Counted from the first letter of the stretch, positions 37,891 through 46,722 are shown. The stretch is DNA of 64,000 bases from Rhizobium hidalgonense (GCF_002914525.1 NZ_LODW01000049.1:62001-126000), one strand, 5' to 3'. Numbers and translations are program-made. The notes: generated from the sequence alone by a model not told the origin.

Positions 37891-38817
37891 ATGGATCGCC
37901 TGGACGCCATGACCGTGCTTTTGGCCGTTGTCGAACAGGGCAGCCTGTCGGCCGCCGCACGGCATCTGCGCTCGCCACTCGCAACCGTCAGCCGCAAGGT
38001 TTCGGAACTGGAAACACATCTCGGCAGCCGGCTGCTGCAAAGGACCAACCGGAAGGTGGCGCTGACGGAGGCCGGCCGCTCCTATGTCGAGGCGGCGCGG
38101 GAAATTCTCGATCGGGTGGAAGAGGCGGAACGGGCGGCGGCCGGCGAATACAGCGCGCCGAAGGGCGAGTTGACGATGACCGCACCAATCGTCTTCGGAC
38201 GGTTGCATGTCTTGCCTGTGGTGGTGGACTTCTTGAAGGCCTATCCCGATATCAATCTGCGCCTGATGCTTGGCGACCGGCTGTCGAACCTCGTCGAGGA
38301 TCATATCGATGTGGCGCTCCGGATCGGCAACCTGCCGGACAGCAACCTGATCGCCATCAGGCTGGGCTCGATCCGCCGGACGGTCTATGCCAGTCCGGAT
38401 TACCTGACGCGGCACGCGACACCGCGGCATCCGGGCGATCTCTCCACCCATGACTGCGTCACCTTCGAGGGCATGGCCTCGAAAGTGAGCTGGACTTTCG
38501 CCGAGGGCAAACGCGATCTCCCCGTGTCGATCCGTTCACGTCTTGCCGTCAACACCGCCGAGGCCGCGGTCGATGCGGCGGTCGCCGGCCTCGGCATCAC
38601 CCGGGTGCTCTCCTACCAGGCCGCACGCGCCGAGGCGGCAGGCCTGCTGGTGCCGCTGCTTGCCGATTTCGAAGCGCCGCCGGCGCCGGTGCATCTCGTC
38701 TACCCCACACAGGGATTGGTGCCGCTGAAATTGCGGGCCCTGCTCGATTTCGCCACGCCGCGCCTGCGCGCGACGCTCAACAAGTCTCAAGCCAGCCTAC
38801 CCTCTTCTGCCTTGTAG
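37891..38817 (+). CDS. LysR-family transcriptional regulator
   Basis: The 308-residue protein has an N-terminal winged HTH (MDRLDAMTVLLAVVEQGSLS, AARHLRSPLATVSRKVSELE) and a substrate-binding domain of two Rossmann-like lobes. GGAAGG precedes the ATG. It probably regulates the divergent GST/PNPOx-fold genes. Its 3' end overlaps the convergent DUF983 gene by 31 nt. Confidence 0.94.
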   Translation: MDRLDAMTVLLAVVEQGSLSAAARHLRSPLATVSRKVSELETHLGSRLLQRTNRKVALTEAGRSYVEAAREILDRVEEAERAAAGEYSAPKGELTMTAPIVFGRLHVLPVVVDFLKAYPDINLRLMLGDRLSNLVEDHIDVALRIGNLPDSNLIAIRLGSIRRTVYASPDYLTRHATPRHPGDLSTHDCVTFEGMASKVSWTFAEGKRDLPVSIRSRLAVNTAEAAVDAAVAGLGITRVLSYQAARAEAAGLLVPLLADFEAPPAPVHLVYPTQGLVPLKLRALLDFATPRLRATLNKSQASLPSSAL

Positions 38818-39155
38818 AAATACTGGCTGGCGACCAGCCAGCCCTTCAGCGGCCGCAGTGGTGGAATGCAGGTGGCGAGCATGAATGGGCCGGTGATCAG
38901 AAGATGCACCCAGATCGGCGCCGTAAACGCCACCTCCAGCCAGACGCCGAGCAACACGCTCGGGATGCAGGCAAAGCAGATGACGAAGAAAGCCGGGCCG
39001 TCAGCCGGATCGGCGAAGGAATAATCGAGGCCGCAAGCCTCGCATGCCGGCTGCAACGTTAGGAAGCCCTTGAACATATGGCCTTGGCCACAGCGTGGGC
39101 AACGCCCCCTGATACCGGTCTGCAGCGGAGGAAGCGGGGGAAATTCGGTCTCCAT
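38787..39155 (-). CDS. DUF983 zinc-ribbon membrane protein
   Basis: This 122-residue protein has two CxxC pairs forming a zinc ribbon (C19-C22 in GRCPRCGQGHMF and C38-C41 in CEACGLDY), followed by two membrane helices (about 54-75 and 82-102). This matches DUF983, which is widespread in Alphaproteobacteria and often near cytochrome oxidase genes, though not here. The start is the ATG at 39155 with AAGGCGAG upstream. Function unknown. It overlaps the LysR 3' end. Confidence 0.88.
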   Translation of the reverse strand: METEFPPLPPLQTGIRGRCPRCGQGHMFKGFLTLQPACEACGLDYSFADPADGPAFFVICFACIPSVLLGVWLEVAFTAPIWVHLLITGPFMLATCIPPLRPLKGWLVASQYFYKAEEGRLA

Positions 39156-39455
39156 GATGATCTCGCCTTGTTCTGCGCGGGCATTCAAACCTATCAATGC
39201 CCAGCAATGTATGCATACAATATAGATACATTGCCTACACATTACCAGTCAACTCGTCAGAATGCCGCACACTTCCCTTGGCCCGGCGGCGGCTGACCGC
39301 AGATTTTCCACGCACCATCGCGACCCGCAGGCCCGACGCCTCAACCGATAGCGGGAAACCCAGCGGCGCAGTTCGTCGAGACGGATAGTCTCGCGGCGAT
39401 CGGCCCGAGCGCTTCAAATCGGATGCGCATGACGGGTTCAGCGGCGATGCTAGCC
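39156..39455. other. 300-bp intergenic region with palindromes
   Basis: No convincing gene. It lies upstream of the DUF983 gene and downstream of the MocR gene (both minus strand) and contains the palindromic block at 39205-39233 described separately. Confidence 0.5.
39205..39233. promoter_or_regulatory. Nested palindromic operator candidate upstream of DUF983 gene
   Basis: CAATGTAT (39205-39212) and ATACATTG (39226-39233) are perfect inverted arms 13 bp apart. Nested in the left half is a second perfect 12-bp palindrome, TGTATGCATACA (39208-39219). The block is 50-78 bp before the DUF983 start. The binding protein is unknown. Confidence 0.45.
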
Positions 39456-40859
39456 TCAGAAGAACGAGGCGGCCATCTCAGGCGGGCCTTCCAGCGCATG
39501 GGCCATGAATTCCAGCGCGCCCTGCAGCTTCTCCCGGGTAATCGGTCCACCGAGACAGATCCGCACGGCCTCCGGTGCAGCGCCCTCGGCCGTGAAGGCG
39601 TCGCTTGCGACGACGCCGATGCCGGAGGATCGCATGTGGCTGCCGAAGGTGGAGCGGGTCCAGCCATTGAAGAGCGGCAGCCAGATATTGAAACTGATCG
39701 GATCCGCACGGTAGCTGCCGGCCGGCAGGATGGCGGCGACCATCTGCTGACGGGCGGCGGCTTCCATGCGGATGAAGCGCAGGATCGCATCGGCGGTGCC
39801 GTCCTCGATCCAGCGGGTGGCGAGCGCCACGGTCAGCGGCGAGGCCATGACATTGTTGGCGCGCATGGCGCTGACGAAGGGCCAGACGGCCTTGCTGTCC
39901 GGCGCCACGACATAGGCAAGACGCAGCCCCGCGCCGATGCATTTCGCCAGCCCGCCGATATGCCAGGTGAGATCGGGCGCCGTTGCCGCAAGCGGCGGCG
40001 GACCTTCCAGCGGAATGAAGCCGTAGGCATCGTCCTCGACGATCGGAACGTGATATTTGCGGGCAACGGCTGCGATTTCCTCGCGGCGTTTGGCCGGGAT
40101 GGTCAGCGTCGTCGGATTCTGCAGCGTCGGATTGAGATAGAGCGCCTTCGGCTTCAATCTCTCGCAGGCTGTGGTAAAAGCGTCCGGCAGAATACCGTCC
40201 TCGTCCATTGGCAGACCGGTCAGATTGAGCCGCAACTGGGCGGCGATCGAGCGAATGCCGGGATAGGTGATGCTTTCCGAAAGTACGGTCTCACCCGGTT
40301 TTGCCAGCAGGCCGAAAATCGCCAACAGAGCCGGATGTGCGCCCGGCGTCACGAAGATCCGCTCCTGCGAGGGCTTTAGACCGCGACGGTCGAGCCAGGC
40401 GGCGGCAGCCTCCTTGTCCATGCCGGAGCCGCCGAAACCCTGATAGCGCAGAAGCGGAATGAGGTTGGCTGTCACCGCAACCATACCCTCGCGCATGCGG
40501 ATGATCAGTTCCGGGTCATCCGGTTCCGGCGGCATGTTCATCGAAAAATCGACGACGGCGACGCGGCGCGGATCGGGCGCAGCGCCCGGCGCGAAACCCT
40601 GGCGCTGCTTGTCCACACCGCCGGTGACGAAGGTGCCGCGGCCGACATGCGAATCGACAAGCCCGCGCTTCTGCGCCTCGACATAACCTCGCGCCACCGT
40701 GGTGAAATCGACATTCAGCCGCTTGGCGAGTTCGCGCTGCGGCGGCAGCCGGTCCCCGAGCACCAGAGCGCCGCTGCGCAGATCCATTTCGATCACATCG
40801 GCGATCGCCATATAACGGGGGCTGCTGCTGCGGCTGAGATCGGGATGCCAGTTCTTCAT
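39456..40859 (-). CDS. MocR-type regulator (GntR HTH fused to aminotransferase-like domain)
   Basis: The 467-residue protein joins a GntR winged HTH (about 15-80: RYMAIADVIEMDLRSGALVL, LPPQRELAKRLNVDFTTVAR) to a fold-type-I PLP domain (about 105-460) with the pyridoxal lysine K306 in GGLAKCIGAGLRLAY and an Asp/Tyr pair (VEDDAYGFIPLEG). MocR proteins sense PLP or amino compounds and usually regulate neighbours. The ATG at 40859 is chosen because it begins the HTH region; an extension of 43 codons is unlike the family. It is divergent from the HtrA-like gene, its likeliest target besides itself. Confidence 0.92.
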   Translation of the reverse strand: MKNWHPDLSRSSSPRYMAIADVIEMDLRSGALVLGDRLPPQRELAKRLNVDFTTVARGYVEAQKRGLVDSHVGRGTFVTGGVDKQRQGFAPGAAPDPRRVAVVDFSMNMPPEPDDPELIIRMREGMVAVTANLIPLLRYQGFGGSGMDKEAAAAWLDRRGLKPSQERIFVTPGAHPALLAIFGLLAKPGETVLSESITYPGIRSIAAQLRLNLTGLPMDEDGILPDAFTTACERLKPKALYLNPTLQNPTTLTIPAKRREEIAAVARKYHVPIVEDDAYGFIPLEGPPPLAATAPDLTWHIGGLAKCIGAGLRLAYVVAPDSKAVWPFVSAMRANNVMASPLTVALATRWIEDGTADAILRFIRMEAAARQQMVAAILPAGSYRADPISFNIWLPLFNGWTRSTFGSHMRSSGIGVVASDAFTAEGAAPEAVRICLGGPITREKLQGALEFMAHALEGPPEMAASFF

Positions 40860-41059
40860 GTCGTAATCCGCGTCAGTCTGATTGCTGATGGGATTGACTG
40901 TATATTGTTGCGTGGCGCCGCTGTCCACTGCGCCATGGAGTTGGTTTCGCAAATTCCCTCCCCTGCAGTCTTGCCGCCGCCCAACCATCTTCTTACTTAT
41001 TCAAGGTGGAATGCGCCGGATTTCAGTCCTTCGTACCGGCGGCCCAGCGGGATGAAAGC

Positions 41060-41965
41060 ATGAATATCGATCCGATTTTGCGGTCAGTCGTGGCCGTCCG
41101 TTCCTCCATTCCGGAAGATGCCTTTACGGCGGAAACGCTGGGAACCGTCCGGGAAGGCAGCGGCGTGGTCATTCGCGACAATGGGCTGGTGCTGACCATC
41201 GGCTATCTCATCACCGAGGCCGAAGAGGTGTGGCTGACCACCCATGACGGGCGTGTCGTTCCCGCCCATGCCCTCGCCTATGATCAGGAAAGCGGCTTCG
41301 GCCTGGTGCAGGCGCTTGGGGTGCTTGATGCGCCGGCGGTGGATCTCGGCGACGCGGCAAGCGCCAAGGCCGGCGACCCCGTCGTGCTTGCCGATGGCAT
41401 CGGAGAATTCGTCGAGGCAAACATCGTCGCCCGGCAGGAATTCGCCGGCTACTGGGAATATCTGCTCGATGAGGCGATTTTCACGGCGCCGGCTCACCCC
41501 TCATGGGGCGGTGCGGCGCTGATCGGTTCGGACGGGAAGCTTCTCGGCATCGGTTCGCTTCGCCTGCAAATGAGCCAGGGCGACGAAGTCGCCGATATCA
41601 ACATGGTCGTGCCGATCGATCTGCTCACGCCAATCCTCGACGATCTGTTGAATCGCGGCCAGGTCAACAAGCCGCCGCGGCCCTGGCTCGGTGCATTCTC
41701 CGCCGAGAGCAATGGCGGCGTGGTGGTAATGAGCGTGGCCGAAGGCGGGCCGGCAGCCCAGGCGGGCCTGCGGCAGGGCGATATCATCTCGGAGATCCGC
41801 GACGAAGAGGTCGACGGCCTGGCCGATTTCTACCGCAAGGTCTGGAACAGTGGCCCGGCCGGCGCCGAGATTCCGATGCGGATCCTCAGGAATGGCCGTG
41901 AAGCCTGGCTGCGCATCAAATCCGCCGACCGCAACAGCTTTTTGAAAAAACCGCAATTGCAGTAA
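41060..41965 (+). CDS. HtrA/S1C-like protein with degenerate catalytic triad, plus PDZ domain
   Basis: The 301-residue protein has a trypsin-fold region (about 1-200) and one PDZ domain (about 205-290: PRPWLGAFSAESNGGVVVMS, GPAAQAGLRQGDIISEI). All three catalytic positions appear changed: the LTNxHV site reads GLVLTIGYLI, with Y49 where His belongs; the TDLAVL site reads QESGFGLVQA, with G79 for Asp; the GNSGGP site reads PSWGGAAL, with W149 for Ser. There is no signal peptide, so it is probably cytosolic. It is likely a binding or scaffold protein rather than a protease. MocR is encoded divergently, 200 bp away. Confidence 0.82.
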   Translation: MNIDPILRSVVAVRSSIPEDAFTAETLGTVREGSGVVIRDNGLVLTIGYLITEAEEVWLTTHDGRVVPAHALAYDQESGFGLVQALGVLDAPAVDLGDAASAKAGDPVVLADGIGEFVEANIVARQEFAGYWEYLLDEAIFTAPAHPSWGGAALIGSDGKLLGIGSLRLQMSQGDEVADINMVVPIDLLTPILDDLLNRGQVNKPPRPWLGAFSAESNGGVVVMSVAEGGPAAQAGLRQGDIISEIRDEEVDGLADFYRKVWNSGPAGAEIPMRILRNGREAWLRIKSADRNSFLKKPQLQ

Positions 41966-42004
41966 GGCCGCGCCGCCCTTCGCGACCTCTGTCTGCAGGC
42001 AATT

Positions 42005-42892
42005 CTATCGGCGGAGATCCCCGGCGACCCAGCCGATCACCGCCTTCACCCGTCGCGGCACGAACTGCCGAGACGGGTGAACGGCATGGATGGGCAGGCT
42101 GTACTTTTCCCAATCGCCGAGCACCTCGGTCAGCCGTCCCGCGGCAATGTCTTCCTCCACCAGAACCTCAGGCGCATAGACGATGCCGGCACCTTCCACC
42201 GCGGCAACCCGCATGGCTTCGCCATTGTCGATACCGATATTGCTGTTGATCTTTGCCGCCACCACCCGTCCATCCCGATCTTCGAAATGCCATTGATCCC
42301 GCGGGACGAGGTTGAGGCTGAGGATGCAGCGATGCCGTTCCAACTGCTCGGGATGAGCCGGCACGCCGTTCTTGTCGAGATAAGCGGGAGAGGCGCAGCA
42401 GACGAAGCGATAAGTGCCGATCCTTCTTGCGATCAAGGAAGACGGGCGCAACTGCGCCACCCGAATGGCAAGGTCATAACCTTCCGAAATCATATCGACG
42501 TTACGGTCGGTAAGATTGAGCTCCAGGCTGACAGCGGGATGTCGATTGGCGAAGCGAGCGATGGACGATGCCAGCCGCTTTACCCCCAGAGTGGTCGGGC
42601 CGCTGATGCGGAGGTGGCCGGATATCTCGTCGTTCTGCGGCCCGGCGAGATCGTTCAACTGCTCTAGCTCATCGATGACCCGGCTTGCTCTCTCTAGAAA
42701 CCTGACACCGATCTCGGTGAGCCTCTGGGTTCGGGTGGTGCGCTCGATCAGCTTGACGCCATAGTCCGTCTCCAAAGCCTGAATACGGCGGCCCACCATG
42801 GCGGGCGACAGGTTGAGCCTGGCGGCAGCCTTCGCGAAGCTACCTGATGTCGCAGCGGCGACAAAGGTCTGCAGGTTGGTGAGATCGTTCAT
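42005..42892 (-). CDS. LysR-family transcriptional regulator
   Basis: A 295-residue regulator with N-terminal HTH (MNDLTNLQTFVAAATSGSFA, AAARLNLSPAMVGRRIQALE) and a LysR substrate domain. The sequence resembles the CrgA/DmlR-like group that controls a divergent oxidoreductase. It faces the NAD(P)-binding protein gene across a 102-bp gap containing a 20-bp palindrome. Confidence 0.94.
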   Translation of the reverse strand: MNDLTNLQTFVAAATSGSFAKAAARLNLSPAMVGRRIQALETDYGVKLIERTTRTQRLTEIGVRFLERASRVIDELEQLNDLAGPQNDEISGHLRISGPTTLGVKRLASSIARFANRHPAVSLELNLTDRNVDMISEGYDLAIRVAQLRPSSLIARRIGTYRFVCCASPAYLDKNGVPAHPEQLERHRCILSLNLVPRDQWHFEDRDGRVVAAKINSNIGIDNGEAMRVAAVEGAGIVYAPEVLVEEDIAAGRLTEVLGDWEKYSLPIHAVHPSRQFVPRRVKAVIGWVAGDLRR

Positions 42893-42903
42893 TCGATACT
42901 TTT

Positions 42904-42923
42904 ATGCAATTATATAATCGCAT
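42904..42923. promoter_or_regulatory. LysR operator candidate, 20-bp palindrome
   Basis: ATGCAATTATATAATCGCAT is an inverted repeat over its full 20 bp with a single mismatched pair. It begins 12 bp before the LysR start and ends 71 bp before the divergent reductase gene, the usual position for a LysR site that represses itself and activates its neighbour. Confidence 0.6.
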
Positions 42924-42994
42924 TCAATGCCATTAAAGATGGGATCGCGGTCGGCTATATCCGAGACATTCAATCTCACCAAGGAGACGACCAC

Positions 42995-43612
42995 ATGAAA
43001 ACCGCCATCATCGGAACTGGAAACATGGGTGCCGGCCTGGCCCGTCGGCTGGCCGGCAAGCGCGATCTCATCCTCGCATCGCGCAACGAGGCCGCGGCAA
43101 AGTCGCTGGCAGCGGAGATCGGTGCTTCGAGCGCGCCGATCGCGAGCGCCGTGGCGCAAGCCGACATTGTGGTGCTGGCGCTGCCTTATGCTTCGGCACT
43201 CGAGTTTGCCGGCGCTGCGGCGCTGGAAGGCAAGATTGTCATCGACATTACCAACCCGCTCAAACCGGATTTCTCCGGCCTGCTGTTTGGCCATGATACG
43301 TCGGCCGCCGAAGAGATCCAGCGCCAGGCCGCAGGCGCCAAGGTCGTGAAGGCCTTCAACACGATCTTTGCCGAGCTTTTTGCTGCCTCTCCCGATCAGA
43401 CCGTCACTCTTCCGGTCTTCCTGGCCGGCGACGAAGACGCCGTCGAAACCGCCGCGGCGTTGGTCAAGGACGCCGGCTTCGCTGTCGAGAAGACCGGATC
43501 GCTGGACGCCGCTCGCCTGCTCGAGCCCTTGGGCATGCTCAACATCCGCCTCGGTTACGGCTTGGGCCGCGGTACCGGCATTGCTCCGAAATGGGCTGCC
43601 GTGAAAGCCTGA
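42995..43612 (+). CDS. NADP-binding F420-reductase-like oxidoreductase
   Basis: The 205-residue protein has a Rossmann nucleotide site at the very N-terminus (MKTAIIGTGNMGAGLARRLA), SRN after beta-2 favouring NADPH, and the family segment IVIDITNPLKPDFSGLLFGH, matching the NADP_F420oxred domain (PF03807). Rhizobia lack F420, so these proteins act as NADP-dependent reductases of unassigned substrate, probably flavin- or ferric-type. AAGGAGA precedes the ATG. It is the likely target of the divergent LysR regulator and has its own 3' hairpin. Confidence 0.9.
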   Translation: MKTAIIGTGNMGAGLARRLAGKRDLILASRNEAAAKSLAAEIGASSAPIASAVAQADIVVLALPYASALEFAGAAALEGKIVIDITNPLKPDFSGLLFGHDTSAAEEIQRQAAGAKVVKAFNTIFAELFAASPDQTVTLPVFLAGDEDAVETAAALVKDAGFAVEKTGSLDAARLLEPLGMLNIRLGYGLGRGTGIAPKWAAVKA

Positions 43613-43618
43613 TGTGAG

Positions 43619-43646
43619 GACTGGCCGCGCGCGTGCGGGGCCAGTC
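43619..43646 (+). terminator. Hairpin after the oxidoreductase gene
   Basis: GACTGGCC and GGCCAGTC form a perfect 8-bp stem with a 12-nt GC-rich loop, 6 nt after the stop, followed by ATTC. Confidence 0.6.
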
Positions 43647-43740
43647 ATTCGGGCTGCTGGGCCGGAAGGGTTTGCTGGCAATGGTCACGCCGACCGCTCC
43701 CGACAGCGGGTTCGTTGACTTCGGAGAGCGGTTGAAAGAT

Positions 43741-43757
43741 GGTGATGCCGCATCACC
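43741..43757. promoter_or_regulatory. 17-bp palindrome upstream of the VOC gene
   Basis: GGTGATGC-C-GCATCACC is a perfect palindrome around a central C, 38 bp before the VOC start. It could be an operator for that gene. Confidence 0.4.
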
Positions 43758-43795
43758 CCGAATCCGGATCGGCGTGTTATAGGAGTTTGCGGTCC

Positions 43796-44176
43796 ATGTT
43801 CGATCATATCTCCCTCGGCGTCAAAGACCTCGAAAGAGCCCGGCGCTTCTACGATGCAGCGCTGGCGCCGCTCGGATATGAGCGCCTGGCCAATGCCGAC
43901 ACGATGATCGGTTACGGCCCGGAAAGGGTCGGGTTGTGGATCATGCAAGTCGAGCATCCGGTTGTTGCCGATCTCAGATCCGGACTGCATTTCTGCTTCG
44001 TCGCCCCCAACGAAGCCGCGGTCGATGCCTTTCATGCAGCCGCCGTTGCATCCGGCGGCACGGATAATGGCGAACCGGGCATCCGGCCGGATTACGGGCA
44101 GTTCTATTACGCCGCCTTCATCATCGACCCGGACGGCTACCGCCTCGAAGCCTATTTCCACAAGGGTGAGCTCTAA
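43796..44176 (+). CDS. VOC-family (glyoxalase/bleomycin-resistance fold) protein
   Basis: The 126-residue protein shows the paired beta-alpha-beta-beta-beta fold: FDHISLGVKDLERARRFYDA at the N-terminus with candidate metal ligand H4, LHFCFVAPNEAAVDAFHAAA in the middle, and YAAFIIDPDGYRLEAYFHKG with a Glu ligand near the end. Members act on small molecules through a metal site. AGGAG lies 10 nt before the ATG at 43796; an earlier in-frame ATG is not family-like. The substrate is unknown. Confidence 0.9.
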   Translation: MFDHISLGVKDLERARRFYDAALAPLGYERLANADTMIGYGPERVGLWIMQVEHPVVADLRSGLHFCFVAPNEAAVDAFHAAAVASGGTDNGEPGIRPDYGQFYYAAFIIDPDGYRLEAYFHKGEL

Positions 44177-44222
44177 CCGGCTCTATCTTTAAGCAATTCC
44201 GGACGGAACGCGGCGACATGTA

Positions 44223-45185
44223 TCACGCCGCCGCTCTCGATATTGCGACGCGGCAGCCGGAGGCTTCGAGCGCCTCGCCGGCGACGTCGAGGAACAGGCG
44301 GCGGAACCAGCGCGCCCGGCCATCGGCCTGGTCGACCCGGCGATAGAGCATGGTCACCGGATCGGCCGGCAGCGAAATCGGCGGCGTTGAGATGGTCAGC
44401 CCATGCAATTGCGCCGTGCAGCGGCCGATCGATTCCGGCACGGTGGCGATGGCGGGCATCGCCCGCAGCGCCGTCGGCAGGGCGGAAAAGCGCGGCACCG
44501 TCGCCACCACCCGCCTGACATGGCCGGTGCGGCTCAGTGCGGTGTCGATGCTGGTCGAGGCATTGCCCTCGAACGAGACTGTGACGTGCGCGACATTGGC
44601 GAAATCCTCAAGACTCAATGGCGCTTTCAGTTTGAGCTGAACCTCGTCGTAAATGCACATCGAAGCTTGGTTGAACAGCGGCGCGCGGATGTGCCAGGAG
44701 GCCGGCTCGTCATGCATGGAAACGCTGAAATCGAAGACGCCCTCGTCCAGCCGGCGAGCGGCATCGCGCTTTTCCGAAGCGATGCCGATCAGCCGGGCGC
44801 CAGGTGAGAGCTGCAGCAGGCGTGCGGCAAGCGGGCCGAAGAAGGCCGATTCGAGATTGTCGCACATGCCGATGCGAAACTCGCCCTGCCAGCTTGCCGG
44901 ATCGAATTCGGCCTGCGGGCGGATGGCGCGCTCGATACCCGACAGCGCATCCTCGATCGCCGGCGCAATGGAAAGCGCGCGCGGCGTCGGCTGCAGGCCG
45001 CGGCCGACGCGCACGAACAATTCGTCGTCCAGCGCCTCGCGCAGCCGCCGCAAAGCAGCCGAGAGGCCGGGCTGGCCAAGCAGCAGCCGCTCGGCGGCGC
45101 GGCTGACATTGCGCTCCTGCATCAGCACCGAAAAAGCCAGCAGCAGGTTCAGGTCGATTTTGCGAAGCGTGGCATCATTCATCAT
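44223..45185 (-). CDS. LysR-family transcriptional regulator (NodD/PcpR-like architecture)
   Basis: The 320-residue regulator starts MMNDATLRKIDLNLLLAFSV with the HTH ERNVSRAAERLLLGQPGLSA and a long substrate domain. The start LRKIDLNLLLAF is characteristic of the NodD/NahR/LeuO branch, but nothing else points to nodulation control. It is divergent from the 14-TM MFS exporter gene, 105 bp apart, and probably regulates it. Confidence 0.93.
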   Translation of the reverse strand: MMNDATLRKIDLNLLLAFSVLMQERNVSRAAERLLLGQPGLSAALRRLREALDDELFVRVGRGLQPTPRALSIAPAIEDALSGIERAIRPQAEFDPASWQGEFRIGMCDNLESAFFGPLAARLLQLSPGARLIGIASEKRDAARRLDEGVFDFSVSMHDEPASWHIRAPLFNQASMCIYDEVQLKLKAPLSLEDFANVAHVTVSFEGNASTSIDTALSRTGHVRRVVATVPRFSALPTALRAMPAIATVPESIGRCTAQLHGLTISTPPISLPADPVTMLYRRVDQADGRARWFRRLFLDVAGEALEASGCRVAISRAAA

Positions 45186-45209
45186 TGTGAGTAATACCTG
45201 GCATAGCTA

Positions 45210-45226
45210 CTATCAATTTGCAATAG
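45210..45226. promoter_or_regulatory. Weak LysR-box candidate in the LysR/MFS gap
   Basis: CTATCAATTTGCAATAG has 4-bp inverted ends around 9 bp, 24 bp before the LysR start and 64 bp before the MFS start. A separate hairpin (CTGCCGC-CCG-GCGGCAG, 45255-45271) lies just before the MFS ribosome site and may affect its translation. Both are weak calls. Confidence 0.28.
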
Positions 45227-45290
45227 GAATGGAAGCTGTACATTTTCTCGTTCCCTGCCGCCCGGCGGCAGCAAAGAAGGAACGATTTCG

Positions 45291-46691
45291 ATGACATTTT
45301 CCAAATCGAAAAGCGGAGCGGGGCTGGCATTGCTGCTGCTCTGCACCGCCAACTTTCTCGACGCTATGGACGTCTCCACGATCGGCGTCGCGCTGCCCGC
45401 CATCCAGGCCGAGCTCGGCATGGAGGCGACATCGCTGCAATGGGCCGTCAGCGCCTATGTGCTCGGCTATGGCGGCTTTCTCCTGCTCGGCGGCCGGGTC
45501 GCCGACGTCTTCGGCCATCGCCGCGTCTTCCTCTGGTCGCTGGCAATCTTTGCCGCCGCCAGTATCGCCGGCGGCTTCGTCGACAGCGGCCCGACGCTAA
45601 TCGCCGCCCGGTTGATCAAGGGCATTGCCGCCGCCTTCACCGCGCCTGCGGCCCTTGCGCTGCTGCTCTCCGTCTTCGGCGAAGGAACGGCGCGCGCAAA
45701 AGCGCTCGGCGTCTTTGCCTCCACTGGCGCCACCGGATTCGTGCTCGGCATGGTGCTCGGCGGCGCGGCGACGATCTTCAGCTGGCGGGCGACGCTGGTC
45801 ATGGGCGCGCCCGTTGCCATCATGACGCTCTTTCTTGCGCCGCTGGCGCTGCCGGCCGACCCGAAAAGGACGGGACCGCGGCCCGCTTTCGACTGGGCCG
45901 GCGCGCTGACGATCACGCCCGGGCTGCTGCTCTTCGTCTTCGGCATCACCAATGCTGCGGCCGCCGGCTGGCAGGCTTTTGCCACCTGGGGCTCGCTGAT
46001 CGCTTCGCTGGCGCTGATCCTGCTCTTCCTCGCGGTCGAAGCGCGCCACGCCGATCCGATGGTGCCGCTTGGCATGTTCCGCCGGGCGAAACTCCGGCAC
46101 GCCAATGCGATTGCCGCCCTCTTCCAAGGCGCCTATGTCGGCTTTCAGTTCCTGGCGACACTCTATTATCAGAACGTCATCGGCTGGTCGGCCTTCACCA
46201 CAGGCTTCTGCTTTGCGCTTGGCGGCGTCTTCGTCATGTTCCTGGCGCCCCGTTTTGCGAGCCTCGCGCAAAATCGCGGCGCCACCGGACTGATGGCGAT
46301 AGGTGTCGGTCTGCAAGCCTTCAGCTACATCTTCTGGGTGACCGCCCTCGGACATGTCGACCCGATCCTGCTCGTGCTGTGCTCGCAGATCCCGCTCGGC
46401 CTCGGTTACGCCCTGACCTACCCCTCGGTGCAGGTCGCGGCCCTGTCCGACGTCGAGGATGACAAGTCGGGGCTCGCCTCCGGACTGCTCTTCGCCTCCT
46501 TCCAGATCGGCGGCGGCATCGTGCTTGCAGCCGCCTCGGCCGTGTTCGGCGCCGCACCGCATTTCGGCTGGGATCCTTATGTCGCCGGCATCGCCTTCGT
46601 GGCACTGCTTGCGGTCGCGATCACCCTGCTTGCCGCCGCCGGTCCGCGGACATCGGCCGCCCGGCCGTCGGCCTATCAGGCGGCGGAATGA
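45291..46691 (+). CDS. MFS exporter, EmrB/QacA (DHA2) type
   Basis: The 466-residue protein has about 14 membrane helices. The DHA2 signatures are present: TANFLDAMDVSTIGVALPAI in helix 1 (motif D1 region), LLLGGRVADVFGHRRVFLWS (motif A), and GATGFVLGMVLGGA (motif C of drug/proton antiporters). It should export drugs or small organic molecules by proton antiport. AAGGAA precedes the ATG. Expression is likely controlled by the divergent LysR regulator. A terminator follows 8 nt after the stop. Confidence 0.93.
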   Translation: MTFSKSKSGAGLALLLLCTANFLDAMDVSTIGVALPAIQAELGMEATSLQWAVSAYVLGYGGFLLLGGRVADVFGHRRVFLWSLAIFAAASIAGGFVDSGPTLIAARLIKGIAAAFTAPAALALLLSVFGEGTARAKALGVFASTGATGFVLGMVLGGAATIFSWRATLVMGAPVAIMTLFLAPLALPADPKRTGPRPAFDWAGALTITPGLLLFVFGITNAAAAGWQAFATWGSLIASLALILLFLAVEARHADPMVPLGMFRRAKLRHANAIAALFQGAYVGFQFLATLYYQNVIGWSAFTTGFCFALGGVFVMFLAPRFASLAQNRGATGLMAIGVGLQAFSYIFWVTALGHVDPILLVLCSQIPLGLGYALTYPSVQVAALSDVEDDKSGLASGLLFASFQIGGGIVLAAASAVFGAAPHFGWDPYVAGIAFVALLAVAITLLAAAGPRTSAARPSAYQAAE

Positions 46692-46698
46692 CCGCCGC

Positions 46699-46722
46699 GC
46701 CCGCACCTTGAGGGGTGCGGGC
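46699..46722 (+). terminator. Hairpin terminator after the MFS exporter
   Basis: GCCCGCACC and GGTGCGGGC form a perfect 9-bp stem with a 6-nt loop, followed by TCTTCAT. Confidence 0.7.

Noticed and set aside
44223..45185. Calling the LysR protein NodD
   Set aside because: The N-terminus is of the NodD/NahR type, but no nod genes or nod box are present and the divergent gene is a drug-type exporter.
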